A stretch of 64,000 bases of DNA from Pseudoteredinibacter isoporae. Lineage in GTDB: Bacteria; Pseudomonadota; Gammaproteobacteria; Pseudomonadales; Cellvibrionaceae. The position numbers and the translations under genes are program-made. Numbering within the stretch: the first letter of the stretch is position 1; each line of letters opens with the position of its first letter. Under the pieces are notes generated by a model that saw only the letters and a program-made list of their open reading frames with translations, was not told the origin of the DNA and did not search any database. The stretch covers positions 1,116,001 to 1,180,000 of the forward strand of contig NZ_JAAONY010000002.1 of the NCBI RefSeq assembly GCF_011602085.1, read 5' to 3'. Shown piece by piece: positions 18,348 through 28,169 of the stretch.

Positions 18348-19127
18348 TTAAATATTCCGTTTTGTGGCTGCACAAAGCATTCCACTGGCTATATAGCCTT
18401 GCAAACTGCTTTGCAAAAAGCCGGGTATTTCTTCTTCCGGCATAAAATCCAGCAAATGCTCACAAGCATGGCTTAGATTCTCGCCGTTCGCCAGTGCCCG
18501 CAACAAACTGTGTTCGCTGCCCTGCAATGAACGAAACTGGGTCAGGCGCTCCGCGTTGCGCCAAATTGCCCAAAGACTTTTTTGCTCCACTGGAGCGGGT
18601 GGCACTTGTTCCTGCTTTAAACTCTGCCAAATCGGAACTGTGTTATACGCACTGGCAAAAATATGCAGCGACGGGTGCCAACTCAATTCACAGGCCGGCC
18701 ACTCTTCCGGAGCCAGGCGCTGTAAAAAATCAGCGGGTAAAGGCGCTTTGTCCTCCGCATCGAAACTGAACATCAATGCGCGCTCAAATGCAGCCAGCTC
18801 CGCTAACTGCGGGTATTCCCCATAGCGCTCGGCCAAAAACTCAGGCAAGGTGTCGGCAAAATGACGCAGAGATTTATGTCTCGACGGGCTCGCTTCGATA
18901 AAGCGTTCGCACAAGCTGGCAAAGGCCTCATCACCCATATAAGACGCTAAAACATCGTGATCTACCGCCAGTGTTTCTTGCAGGCGCAAGCGATAACCGT
19001 TGCTGTAAATTTCCAAACGCTGATTGCCGTCAATCCGTTCATTTGAGGTGACGTGCTCGGCAATCTGGTTATCGCCGTGGAGCAAGTAAGCCATCATCTG
19101 TGCCTGACGTTGCTGCAAATCAGCCAT
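18348..19127 (-). CDS. bufC: MNIO partner protein, DUF2063 (BufC-like)
   Basis: A 259-residue protein of the DUF2063/HvfC family, partners that bring the precursor peptide to DUF692 enzymes. The N-terminal helical domain (LQQRQAQMMAYLLHGD, then RLEIYSNGYRLRLQETLAVD) is diagnostic. The rest is a helical precursor-binding domain with VDHDVLASYMGDEAFASL. ATG 19125-19127 overlaps the enzyme stop by 8 bp (ATGGCTGA), so translation is coupled. The open frame extends further upstream but only inside the enzyme gene. Confidence 0.9.
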   Translation of the reverse strand: MADLQQRQAQMMAYLLHGDNQIAEHVTSNERIDGNQRLEIYSNGYRLRLQETLAVDHDVLASYMGDEAFASLCERFIEASPSRHKSLRHFADTLPEFLAERYGEYPQLAELAAFERALMFSFDAEDKAPLPADFLQRLAPEEWPACELSWHPSLHIFASAYNTVPIWQSLKQEQVPPAPVEQKSLWAIWRNAERLTQFRSLQGSEHSLLRALANGENLSHACEHLLDFMPEEEIPGFLQSSLQGYIASGMLCAATKRNI

Positions 19128-19980
19128 GAGCCACACCTGCCTTCTTTTCACCAGCCAAAACCCGAGCGCTGATTGCGCGGGCCTGATCCAATTCGGCAAT
19201 TAATTCATCCAGTGCCGGAATGTCATCATCCCGTTCAATCATGGTGCTGACCGGACCAAAACGTTCAATCGCCTTGGCGTACAATTGCCAGACCGAATCC
19301 ACCACCGGATGATCATGGGTATCGATAATGTAATCCCCGTAATCGCTGTGTCCGGCCAAATGCATCTGGCGCACGCGTTTCGGGTTAATGCCTTTTAAAT
19401 AACGTTCGGCATCAAAGTGGTGATTGCGGGCACTGACATAAATGTTGTTAATATCCAGCAACATTAAGCAATCGGCCTCTTCCACCACTGCGGAATAAAA
19501 TTCCCATTCTGTCATAGCCGATTCGCTATAACTGATATAACTGGATACGTTTTCAATCAGCATTTGCTGACCGAGAAAATCCTGAGCCTGCCGGATATTG
19601 CTGACAATATGATGCAGGGCTTCTTCGGTATAAGGCATGGGCAACAGATCATGACTGTTGATGCCACCAAGCTGGGACCAGCACAAATGATCTGAAATCC
19701 AGGATGGCTTCACCTCATCGACCAGATGCTTCAAGCGTTTCAGATAATCCATATCCAATGGATCTGTTGACCCCAATGACATGGACACACCGTGCATCAC
19801 AATCGGATACTGTTCGCGAATTGCTTGCAGGTAGTAAAGCGGCTTGCCGCCTCCCACCATAAAATTCTCGGAGATCACTTCAAACCAGTCGACATCAGGC
19901 TGGCCTTGCAATACCTCTTCAAAGTGATCGGTACGCAAACCTAAACCAAAACCGAGATTGTGATCGTTGTGTTTTTCCAC
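19120..19980 (-). CDS. bufB: Multinuclear non-heme iron oxidase, DUF692 (BufB-like)
   Basis: A 286-residue MNIO (DUF692) TIM-barrel enzyme, the family that modifies cysteines in ribosomally made peptides; bufferin members convert cysteines to thiooxazole-type heterocycles. Expected metal ligands are visible: His63 in MHGVSMSLG, SDHLCW (97-98), Glu143 in LIENVSSY, Asp176 in LLDINNIYVSA, His207 in MHLAGH, a DTHDHPV segment near 220 and Glu249 in MIERDDD. Full conservation suggests an active enzyme. It lies directly downstream of the cysteine-rich precursor, its likely substrate, separated by a stem-loop. Confidence 0.93.
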   Translation of the reverse strand: MEKHNDHNLGFGLGLRTDHFEEVLQGQPDVDWFEVISENFMVGGGKPLYYLQAIREQYPIVMHGVSMSLGSTDPLDMDYLKRLKHLVDEVKPSWISDHLCWSQLGGINSHDLLPMPYTEEALHHIVSNIRQAQDFLGQQMLIENVSSYISYSESAMTEWEFYSAVVEEADCLMLLDINNIYVSARNHHFDAERYLKGINPKRVRQMHLAGHSDYGDYIIDTHDHPVVDSVWQLYAKAIERFGPVSTMIERDDDIPALDELIAELDQARAISARVLAGEKKAGVAHG

Positions 19981-20015
19981 GTGTTCTTCCTACCCTTCAG
20001 CTTACCCCAAGCTGT

Positions 20016-20044
20016 CGTGCTCCACTCAGGGAGAATGGAGCACG
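20016..20044 (-). promoter_or_regulatory. Intercistronic stem-loop between bufA and bufB
   Basis: CGTGCTCCA (20016-20024) and TGGAGCACG (20036-20044) form a perfect 9-bp stem with an 11-base loop, just 11 bp after the precursor stop and before the enzyme gene. A second small inverted repeat (AGCTT/AAGCT) lies beside it. No long U-run follows, so it could attenuate or protect the transcript so that precursor exceeds enzyme. The structure is seen; the role is inferred. Confidence 0.6.
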
Positions 20045-20054
20045 ATGCTGTCGA

Positions 20055-20400
20055 TTACTTACCGACAGTACCGCCAATATCCTTACAGGATTTGGCTGGC
20101 GCTTCGATAAAGCCGGTGCCTTTACAAGTGGCATGGCCCGCACAGGCGTTTTCTTTGGTTTTACAATCGTTGTGACCCTTACAGATGTTCACACCGTAGC
20201 AGTGAATTAAATCCGCACGGGCAATCTCACCTACCCACTCACGGCTGGCTTTACCGCCGGCATCTTCACAGGATTTGGTCGGCATCGCGACAAAGCCCTG
20301 GGCTTTACAGGAACCGTGACCCGCACAAGCATTGCTGGCGGTTTTACAATCATTGTGACCCTTACAAACGTTCACACCGTAACAGTGGATCAGGTCGGTT
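20055..20400 (-). repeat. 183-bp tandem duplication within the bufferin precursor
   Basis: The two halves of the precursor coding region are recognisably duplicated at DNA level with a 183-bp (61-codon) period. All six cysteine codons, the CYGVN and CKGHNDCKT segments align without gaps. Third-base and linker differences show the duplication is not recent or has been diversified. Confidence 0.85.
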
Positions 20401-20516
20401 TTTTCAGCAGCAGCTGAGCTTGTCTGAGCAGTCGTCTGGGTATGACCACAGGCCGCTAAACCTGCAGCCGCAACTGCTAAACCGGCGCCGCGCAATAAGC
20501 GTTGATGTTGACTCAT
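20055..20516 (-). CDS. bufA2: Bufferin-type metallophore precursor (BufA2-like) with duplicated core
   Basis: A 153-residue exported cysteine-rich RiPP precursor. Residues 1-23 are a signal with lipobox LAAC (Cys23, then Gly-His), followed by a Gln/Thr/Ser/Ala linker. Two homologous units follow, each beginning HCYGVN, then [15 protein letters not shown], a CK pair and a KSC-D-GG end. Cysteines 45, 51, 57, 64, 70, 83 are repeated at 106, 112, 118, 125, 131, 144, exactly 61 residues later. The family is a MNIO substrate; mature bufferins bind copper and protect against metal stress. It is first in the operon with enzyme, partner and DoxX genes. The lipobox suggests a membrane-tethered product, whereas known bufferins are periplasmic. 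Confidence 0.9.
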   Translation of the reverse strand: MSQHQRLLRGAGLAVAAAGLAACGHTQTTAQTSSAAAEKTDLIHCYGVNVCKGHNDCKTASNACAGHGSCKAQGFVAMPTKSCEDAGGKASREWVGEIARADLIHCYGVNICKGHNDCKTKENACAGHATCKGTGFIEAPAKSCKDIGGTVGK

Positions 20517-20799
20517 GAGCTTTCTCTCTCTGGATTGTGTCTATCTAACGTTGTAATAAAGGTTCGCCGTCACCGGGCCACAGGGCTTTAATGATGAAGA
20601 CGGGCATAGTGTAAGAGGCAAAACTAACGAAATTATCACGGGGGGATAATCATATAATGGCGGGAATATTCGCCGCAGTAGAGGCCTGAAACGCCTCTGG
20701 CACAGCAAACCACCTTCCCTGGAGACAAGCCGAACTCGCGTCGCATAATGCAAGCATTAACGCGGTTCAGTTGCCCGACACTGGACGGCAGAGAATGAT
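20517..20799. other. Region upstream of the bufferin operon
   Basis: The 283 bp must contain the bufferin promoter. I find no convincing sigma-70 or ECF-type promoter pair and no obvious operator. An AGAGGC/GCCTCT hairpin (20680-20698) may end the upstream secreted-protein transcript. Ribosome site GAGAGA precedes the precursor ATG. Confidence 0.4.
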
Positions 20800-21150
20800 T
20801 TAATCGAAGACGTAAGGACAGCCGCCGTAGTTGTTCATGTCCTCTCCCCAACGCCAAACGTCATTGGCTCGACGCCAGCGGCTGTGAAAGAATTCCATCA
20901 AACAGGGGCCCTGCTCCAGCTCCACCATAAAAGTGTCACCCTCTTTGACCTTGTCGTACTCGGGATAATCCGTTGAACGCTCCCAGCTGAGCCCGCCTCG
21001 TGAGTCAATGTAACGATCCCAGAATTGCTCAACATTTTCCTGCTGATCCCAAACAAGTCGGTCTTTATTGTCCTGGGCATTAAGATGAGTGGCTGTCAGG
21101 CTCAACAGGAAAACCAGGATATATACTGCGCCTTGAGTAAACTGCTTCAT
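20800..21150 (-). CDS. Small secreted protein of unknown function
   Basis: A 116-residue protein with a clear Sec signal (hydrophobic YILVFLLSLTATHLNA, cleavage likely before QDNKDR). The mature part is about 90 residues, acidic, rich in Trp and Tyr (VWDQQENVEQFWDRYIDSRG; WRRANDVWRWGEDMNNYGG) and has two cysteines that could form a disulfide. GAGGAG sits seven bases before the ATG, supporting expression. I do not recognise a family. It lies 283 bp upstream of the bufferin precursor in the same orientation; a shared role is possible but unproven. Confidence 0.6.
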   Translation of the reverse strand: MKQFTQGAVYILVFLLSLTATHLNAQDNKDRLVWDQQENVEQFWDRYIDSRGGLSWERSTDYPEYDKVKEGDTFMVELEQGPCLMEFFHSRWRRANDVWRWGEDMNNYGGCPYVFD

Positions 21151-21345
21151 TGGATACTCCTCTATGAAGTCACTTATGTGGTACGCCGTTCAAGTCGTAA
21201 TCACTATAGTACAAATCACGAGGATGGGGATAGTTTGCAGCTGGCGTTCGTTAAGACCAACAAAAGAACATCAAAGAAGAACGTCAAAGGAAAGAAACAA
21301 GAGCGCCACTGTCGTTTTTCGTTCGACAGTGGCGCTTCAACACAT

Positions 21346-22656
21346 TCAGTCTTCCGGCAAGATGCGATATTCGGCCGATCTTGCATGCGCTTCCAGTGAT
21401 TCCCCACGGGCAAGCGGTGAGGCAACCTTACCCAAGGTGGAAGCACCTTCGGCGGAACACATAATCAGTGAACTGCGTTTTTGGAAATCGTAAACACCCA
21501 GCGGTGATGAGAAACGTGCAGTACCGGAGGTGGGCAACACATGGTTCGGGCCGGCACAATAATCACCCAATGCTTCAGCGGTGTAACGCCCCATAAAAAT
21601 AGCGCCCGCATGGCGAATGTCGGCCAACATGGATTCCGGGTCAGAGACAGAAAGTTCCAAATGCTCTGGTGCAATGCGATTAATAATGCTCACCGCCTGC
21701 TCTCGGTTCGCCACTTGAATGAGTGCGCCCCGGCCTTCCAGAGATGCACGCGCAATTGCTTCACGTTCCAGATCCGGCAACAAACGATCGATGCTTTCCT
21801 GCACGCGATTCAAGAAGTCCACATCTTCAGAAATTAAAATCGACTGGGCTTGCTCATCGTGTTCGGCCTGGGAAAAAAGATCCATCGCAATCCAATCAGG
21901 ATTAGTGCCACCGTCGCAGTAAATCAAAATTTCAGAAGGACCGGCGATCATATCAATCGCAACCTGACCGAACACCGCACGCTTGGCAGTGGCGACAAAA
22001 ATATTTCCCGGACCGGTAATTTTATCCACTTTACCCAGGCTTTCGGTGCCGTAGGCCAAAGCAGCAACGGCCTGAGCACCACCGATGCAAATCACTTCGT
22101 CTACACCGGCAATTGCCGCTGCCGCCAACACCATTTCATTAACCTCACCACCTGGCGTGGGGGTGGTCATAATTAATTCGGGCACACCCGCCACTTTCGC
22201 AGGGATGGCATTCATCAATACCGATGATGGGTAACTGGCTTTGCCGCCCGGCACATATAAACCAACGCGATCCAGGGGAGTAATTTGCTGACCTAACAAA
22301 GTGCCATCGGCTTCGCGATACTGCCAGGAATCCTGGCGCTGATGCTCGTGATAACTACGAATCCGTTCAGCAGCAATTTCCAGCGCCCGCTTTTGCTCAG
22401 GATCGATCGCCTTGAGCGCACGTTGTAATCGAGCAGCCGGAACTCGAAGCTCATCAAAGCTGCGGGCACTCAAACGATCAAACTTTTCAGTAAAGTGCAG
22501 AACGGCCTTGTCACCGTCGGCTTTTACCGACGCGATGATGTCGTCTACCGCCTGATTAACCGCCGGGTCGGAAACCGAATCCCAGGCCAGTAAGGCTTCC
22601 AGGGCACGATCAAAATCGGCACTGTTGGCATCTAGTCTTGCTATCGCACAGCTCAT
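21346..22656 (-). CDS. hisD: Histidinol dehydrogenase
   Basis: Zinc- and NAD-dependent enzyme for the last two steps of histidine biosynthesis (L-histidinol to L-histidine). At 436 residues it is normal length. Recognisable segments are [20 protein letters not shown], the signature region with [29 protein letters not shown] and [18 protein letters not shown]. It follows hisG in the common proteobacterial order murA-hisG-hisD, with 144 bp between. hisC is not the next gene downstream. Confidence 0.96.
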   Translation of the reverse strand: MSCAIARLDANSADFDRALEALLAWDSVSDPAVNQAVDDIIASVKADGDKAVLHFTEKFDRLSARSFDELRVPAARLQRALKAIDPEQKRALEIAAERIRSYHEHQRQDSWQYREADGTLLGQQITPLDRVGLYVPGGKASYPSSVLMNAIPAKVAGVPELIMTTPTPGGEVNEMVLAAAAIAGVDEVICIGGAQAVAALAYGTESLGKVDKITGPGNIFVATAKRAVFGQVAIDMIAGPSEILIYCDGGTNPDWIAMDLFSQAEHDEQAQSILISEDVDFLNRVQESIDRLLPDLEREAIARASLEGRGALIQVANREQAVSIINRIAPEHLELSVSDPESMLADIRHAGAIFMGRYTAEALGDYCAGPNHVLPTSGTARFSSPLGVYDFQKRSSLIMCSAEGASTLGKVASPLARGESLEAHARSAEYRILPED

Positions 22657-22800
22657 GGTGGTGTCTTTTTAATTGCAGATGTTAAATCACTGGGTCTGCC
22701 TGAAATGTTCGCCCATAAAGAACAAGCACGCAGACTTATAGCTCAGCCTCTGACAATCATCATGGCAGAGGCCGTGAAACACTGAAACGGAAAAGCCGAC

Positions 22801-23418
22801 TTACAGAACGTCGGCAATTGCATCCAGTATGTTTTCAATCTTTTGATGCTTCATTTTCATGGAAGCTTTGTTCACGATGATGCGCGAACTGATGTCGGCA
22901 ATATGATCTCGCGCTTCCAGACCGTTGGCAACCAGGGTATTGCCCGTATCAACAATATCCACAATCTCGTCAGCCAGATCCATCAAGGGCGCCAATTCCA
23001 TTCCGCCATACAGCTTGATGATATCGACCTGGCGACCTTGCTCGGCGTAATAACGCTTTGCGACGTTGACGTATTTGCTGGCGACTTTAATACGACCCTG
23101 CTTCGGCGGCACACCTTTAATGCCGGCCGTCATCAAACGACAGCGGGCAATGCCCAGATCCAGGGGTTCATAAAGATTGTCGCTGCCAGATTCCATCAAG
23201 GTGTCTTTACCGGCAACGCCAAGATCGGCTGAGCCGAACTGTACATAGGTAGGAACATCGACACCACGCAGAACCAGCAAGCGCACGTCTTTCTGGTTGG
23301 TGGCGAATTGCAGCTTGCGGCTGCTGGCGATGTCTTCCGCTGGCTCAATGCCGGCACTCGCCAGCAGAGGCAGGGTTTCTTTAAGGATGCGACCTTTGGT
23401 CAGGGCTATGGTTAACAT
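22801..23418 (-). CDS. hisG: ATP phosphoribosyltransferase, short form
   Basis: First enzyme of histidine biosynthesis, condensing ATP with PRPP. At 205 residues it is the short (HisGS) form lacking the C-terminal regulatory domain, so it should need HisZ, which is not in the window. Visible motifs include [36 protein letters not shown] and the PRPP-binding [18 protein letters not shown]. It lies between murA and hisD in one transcription direction. Confidence 0.95.
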   Translation of the reverse strand: MLTIALTKGRILKETLPLLASAGIEPAEDIASSRKLQFATNQKDVRLLVLRGVDVPTYVQFGSADLGVAGKDTLMESGSDNLYEPLDLGIARCRLMTAGIKGVPPKQGRIKVASKYVNVAKRYYAEQGRQVDIIKLYGGMELAPLMDLADEIVDIVDTGNTLVANGLEARDHIADISSRIIVNKASMKMKHQKIENILDAIADVL

Positions 23419-23468
23419 AATTTTTTCTTTGCTTGCTATGGTTGCCCCGGCCGGTTATCCAGCCAGGA

Positions 23469-24746
<1,278 letters not shown>

Positions 24747-24805
24747 TCAGGCCCATTGCTGGAAACCTGCAAAACATCTTAGGGCTTAACCCAGCGGGTT
24801 AAGGC

Positions 24806-25036
24806 TTAAATTTCCGAAGGGGCGCGGGCATCGATGCGATCGATAGCGTGGATCGCACCACTGGTGATGGCATCAAACAAGATGGCATTGACCTTTTGCT
24901 GTCGTTTTACCTTGCTGAGCCCTTCAAAGTCTGGACTAACAATAGCGAGAGCGATGTGGCTGCCCTGTACTTCCACGGCAGCTTGGCAGTCTGATAGCTG
25001 AGATTCGATCAGCGCTTTGATTTCTTCGGCTTGCAT
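24806..25036 (-). CDS. ibaG: BolA-family protein IbaG
   Basis: A 76-residue BolA/IbaG protein, a small iron-sulfur trafficking factor that pairs with monothiol glutaredoxin. The fold is visible as CQAAVEVQGSHIALAIVSPDFEGLSKVKRQQKVNAIL, written here only as family pattern segments: GSHIALAI and SKVKRQQKV. It sits between mlaC and murA; mlaB, usually between mlaC and ibaG, is missing. Its ribosome site AGGGG lies in the loop of a possible AGCGGG/CCCGCT hairpin touching the start codon. Confidence 0.9.
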   Translation of the reverse strand: MQAEEIKALIESQLSDCQAAVEVQGSHIALAIVSPDFEGLSKVKRQQKVNAILFDAITSGAIHAIDRIDARAPSEI

Positions 25037-25060
25037 AGCGGGCCCCTGTAAAAACCCGCT
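25031..25060 (-). promoter_or_regulatory. Possible hairpin enclosing the ibaG ribosome site
   Basis: Just before the ibaG ATG, AGCGGG and CCCGCT can pair around a loop holding the AGGGG ribosome site. The stem is only 6 bp, so a translational role is speculative. Confidence 0.25.
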
Positions 25061-25127
25061 AGTGTAATGAATGCGCGGCTATATTTCACCTGTTTTTGGG
25101 ATTGAGCCGGCGGGATCAGGACTTTTT

Positions 25128-25745
25128 TCAGGCCGCTTCGTCAGCGCCCCAATTGGCGATCACAGCATCCAGATCCTGATTGTGGCGCTTCATGGCGTCG
25201 TCGAACTGACCGGCAAAGGTTTTGCCCATATTTACGCCGTCCAGAACCACATTAATCAGCTTCCACTCTTTGGTTTTACGGGACTGAGCCATGGTGTAGG
25301 CGATACGGGTTTTACCCTTATCAGTGACTGCATCCTGAAGGACAGACACGCGACGCTTGCCACTCAGGTCTTCAGTCGGATCGATCACCGTAATGCTGAA
25401 CTCACCTAAGCCCACCATGCCCTTGGCATAGGTGCTGATCAGCTCAGTTTTGAATTTTTTGAGAAACGCGGCCTTCTGCTCTTTGCTGGCGGTCTTGCGA
25501 TGGCTGCCCATAACACCTGCAGCAATACGTTTGAAGCTGACAACCGGCTCAAGGATATCGGCAACGCCTTTATTCAAAGCGTCATCACCCTCTAATTTGC
25601 CAGCGCGATAATCCGCTAACAGTGTCTCTACTTGCTGGCTCACATCGCGAACCAAATCATGGGCTGGACTCTCGGCCGCCTGAACGGAAAAACTACTGCA
25701 GATTGCCAATACACCAATCCAAACTACTTGCAGAGCACGTATCAT
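25128..25745 (-). CDS. mlaC: Phospholipid-binding protein MlaC
   Basis: A 205-residue periplasmic carrier of the MlaC/Ttg2D family that shuttles phospholipids between the outer membrane MlaA complex and the inner membrane MlaFEDB transporter. It has a signal peptide ending SSFSVQAAES, then VRDVSQQVETLLADYRAG, VSFKRIAAGVMGSHRKTAS and VVLDGVNMGKTFAGQFDDAM, all typical. The usual upstream mlaF, mlaE and mlaD genes are absent; yrbG, normally beyond mlaF, is directly divergent. Confidence 0.93.
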   Translation of the reverse strand: MIRALQVVWIGVLAICSSFSVQAAESPAHDLVRDVSQQVETLLADYRAGKLEGDDALNKGVADILEPVVSFKRIAAGVMGSHRKTASKEQKAAFLKKFKTELISTYAKGMVGLGEFSITVIDPTEDLSGKRRVSVLQDAVTDKGKTRIAYTMAQSRKTKEWKLINVVLDGVNMGKTFAGQFDDAMKRHNQDLDAVIANWGADEAA

Positions 25746-26046
25746 CTTATTTTGCCTTTACTGTGTTTCTGGGTTTTGCCCACAAAACCACCTATGCTAA
25801 TAGCGCATGAGAACCGTGGGCGGCGTCATTATAACCATAATATCGCTGCCAATATGACTATTGGCTAAACTCTTGGTTCCCATTTTGGAACAGCTACCGT
25901 CTAAAATCCTGTAGCCACGACACAAACAAAGGCTTTTCATGGGCATTTATTACTCAGCCAACAGTTCTGACTTGAAGCCGACTCTGCGGCGCTATACCAT
26001 CCGCCCCCGTTCTACAGACCCTGCCCGATTGAGGATATAAACGATA
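25746..26046. other. Divergent mlaC/yrbG intergenic region with a 33-codon ORF
   Basis: This 301-bp region replaces the usual mlaFED genes and shows no trace of their motifs. It must hold both divergent promoters. A 33-residue ORF (25939-26040, beginning MGIYYSANSSDLK) ends 6 bp before the yrbG start and contains the GAGG used by yrbG. AAAGG precedes its ATG at about a normal distance, so translation is possible, but no family is recognised. Confidence 0.35.
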
Positions 26047-27030
26047 ATGCCCGATTTATTACTTGCCTGGATTGCCGTAATTGGCGGACTTGCCGTACTG
26101 GTATGGAGTGCCGACCGATTTGTTGCCGGCAGTGCCGCAGCCGCGAGTAATCTCGGAGTGTCCAAGCTCATCATCGGTTTGACCATCGTTTCCTTCGGCA
26201 CCTCTGCCCCTGAAATCCTTGTGGCTATTAATGCCGCACTCAATGGCATCGGGGATATGGCTATTGGTAACGCCGTAGGCTCCAATCTGGCCAATATCGG
26301 CTTGGTGCTGGGGGTGACGGCTCTCGTCGCCCCGCTACCTACCCAAAAACACCTGATCACCAACGAAATGTTGTTTCTGCTGGGCGTGACGGCTGTGGCA
26401 GGCCTTGTGCTGTGGGATCTGCACATTGCGGTTTGGGAAGCTGCCCTTATGCTGATCTCGATCATTCCGCTCATTTACATCATGTCCCAGCGCCAACAGA
26501 AGGAAATGAGCCCGGCGGAGAAAGCCGAGGAAGAAGAGGAAATCCCGGACCTGAGCAATAAAGCCGCTGCCCTGTGGTTTTCCGTTGGCCTGGTTTTGCT
26601 GATCGCCAGCTCCAAAGTACTAGTCTGGGGCGCCGAACAAATCGCCCTCGACTTCGGCGTCAGCCCATTGATTATTGGTCTGACACTACTCGCCGTTGGC
26701 ACCAGCCTGCCCGAACTGGCCGCCTCAATTGTGAGCGCCCTGAAGGGACACCACGACATTGCCATCGGCAACATCATCGGCTCCAATCTGTTTAATATCC
26801 TCGCCGTGATGTCAACCCCGGCACTGATATCAAGCATTGACATCAGCCCGGAATTGCTGAGTCGGGACTACCTGGCCATGGCCCTCATTACTGGCCTGCT
26901 GGCGCTGGCCATTGCCTGGAGCCTGCGCTCCTCAACGCCAGAAAATCGGGTCGGCCGCAGCATCGGTGCAATCTTTTTGAGTCTGTACGGCGCCTATTAT
27001 TACTGGCTGTTCGCCACGGGCGCCTTTTAA
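26047..27030 (+). CDS. yrbG: Calcium/sodium antiporter YrbG-like
   Basis: A 327-residue inner-membrane cation exchanger of the CaCA superfamily with ten predicted helices in two repeats. The alpha-1 repeat reads IGLTIVSFGTSAPEILVA with GNAVGSNLANIGLV, and alpha-2 reads IGLTLLAVGTSLPELAAS with GNIIGSNLFNILAV, including the ion-binding acidic residues. A charged cytosolic loop (EKAEEEEEIPD) separates the halves. It opens the kdsD-kdsC-lptCAB cluster, as in E. coli. Confidence 0.95.
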   Translation: MPDLLLAWIAVIGGLAVLVWSADRFVAGSAAAASNLGVSKLIIGLTIVSFGTSAPEILVAINAALNGIGDMAIGNAVGSNLANIGLVLGVTALVAPLPTQKHLITNEMLFLLGVTAVAGLVLWDLHIAVWEAALMLISIIPLIYIMSQRQQKEMSPAEKAEEEEEIPDLSNKAAALWFSVGLVLLIASSKVLVWGAEQIALDFGVSPLIIGLTLLAVGTSLPELAASIVSALKGHHDIAIGNIIGSNLFNILAVMSTPALISSIDISPELLSRDYLAMALITGLLALAIAWSLRSSTPENRVGRSIGAIFLSLYGAYYYWLFATGAF

Positions 27031-27164
27031 TCACAGCAGCTTAAACTTTCTTTAAAGGAACTGCCGCCGTCGCGCGCGCTCAAAGAGCTGCTGCGACGGC
27101 GGGTTGTCGTTATAATAGCGGTTTTGTTTCAGCGATATCTTAAGTACGGGAATTAGGTACGGGA

Positions 27165-28130
27165 ATGAGTGACACCTTAATCGAAGCGGGAAAACGCACC
27201 ATTGAGCTTGAAGCCCAAGCGGTAAAAGCGCTGGGCGAGCGCATTGATGGCGAGTTTGCCAAAGCCTGCGAGATGATCCTCAATTGCCAGCATCGAGTCA
27301 TCGTCACCGGCATGGGAAAATCCGGCCATATCGGCGGTAAAATTGCCGCCACCCTGGCCAGCACCGGCACACCGGCCTTTTTTGTTCACCCCGGCGAAGC
27401 CAGCCACGGCGACCTCGGCATGATCACCCAAGACGATGTGGTTATCGCCATTTCCAACTCCGGCTCTTCCGCCGAAGTCATTACCCTGCTGCCATTGCTT
27501 AAGCGTATGGGCAACCCATTGATCAGCATGACCGGACAGAACCAGTCGCCGCTCGCCAAGGCCGCCCACGCCCACCTGGATATCAGCATTGAGCAGGAAG
27601 CCTGCCCATTGAACCTGGCACCCACCTGCAGCACCACCGCCACACTGGCGATGGGTGATGCATTGGCAGTTGCCCTTCTGGAAGCCCGCGGATTTACCGC
27701 CAAAGATTTTGCATTCTCACACCCCGGCGGTGCATTGGGTCGCAAGCTTCTGCTGAAAGTCGAAGACATTATGCACAGCGGTAACGAACTGCCCCGCGTC
27801 GAAAAAACCGCACTGATCAGCGAAGCTCTAATGGAAATGACCGCCAAGGGCTTCGGCATGACCACGGTAATGGATGGACAGGAATTACTGGGCGTGTTCA
27901 CCGATGGCGATTTACGCCGAAGTCTGGATCAAGGTATCGATTTTAATACCGCCACCATGATTGACGTGATGACAGCCAAACCCTTAACCATCAGCCAAAA
28001 CCGACTTGCCGCTGAAGCGCTGGGCCTGATGGATGCAAAGAAAATTACCGCTCTGGTTGTTGAAGATGATCAGCAGCAACCTGTGGGCCTGCTGCATATG
28101 CACGACCTGTTGAAAGCCGGTCTCGTATAA
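27165..28130 (+). CDS. kdsD: D-arabinose 5-phosphate isomerase
   Basis: Converts D-ribulose 5-phosphate to D-arabinose 5-phosphate for Kdo synthesis. The 321-residue protein has an N-terminal SIS domain (VIVTGMGKSGHIGGKIAATL, FFVHPGEASHGDLG, ISNSGSSAEV) and a C-terminal CBS pair from about residue 205 onward. Length and order match E. coli KdsD. A 13-bp-period duplication of GTACGGGAAT overlaps its start region. Confidence 0.96.
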   Translation: MSDTLIEAGKRTIELEAQAVKALGERIDGEFAKACEMILNCQHRVIVTGMGKSGHIGGKIAATLASTGTPAFFVHPGEASHGDLGMITQDDVVIAISNSGSSAEVITLLPLLKRMGNPLISMTGQNQSPLAKAAHAHLDISIEQEACPLNLAPTCSTTATLAMGDALAVALLEARGFTAKDFAFSHPGGALGRKLLLKVEDIMHSGNELPRVEKTALISEALMEMTAKGFGMTTVMDGQELLGVFTDGDLRRSLDQGIDFNTATMIDVMTAKPLTISQNRLAAEALGLMDAKKITALVVEDDQQQPVGLLHMHDLLKAGLV

Positions 28131-28169
28131 GCACCGAGCCAGAAGATCTCAGCCGAGGAATTGGAACAC

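Noticed and set aside
20055-20400. Repeats in the bufferin gene as a possible CRISPR array or satellite
   Set aside because: There are only two diverged copies, both in frame and coding; this is an internal protein duplication.
27144-27166. Duplicated GTACGGGAAT before kdsD
   Set aside because: Two 10-bp copies with a 13-bp period overlapping the start codon; too short and untestable here to call a regulatory site.
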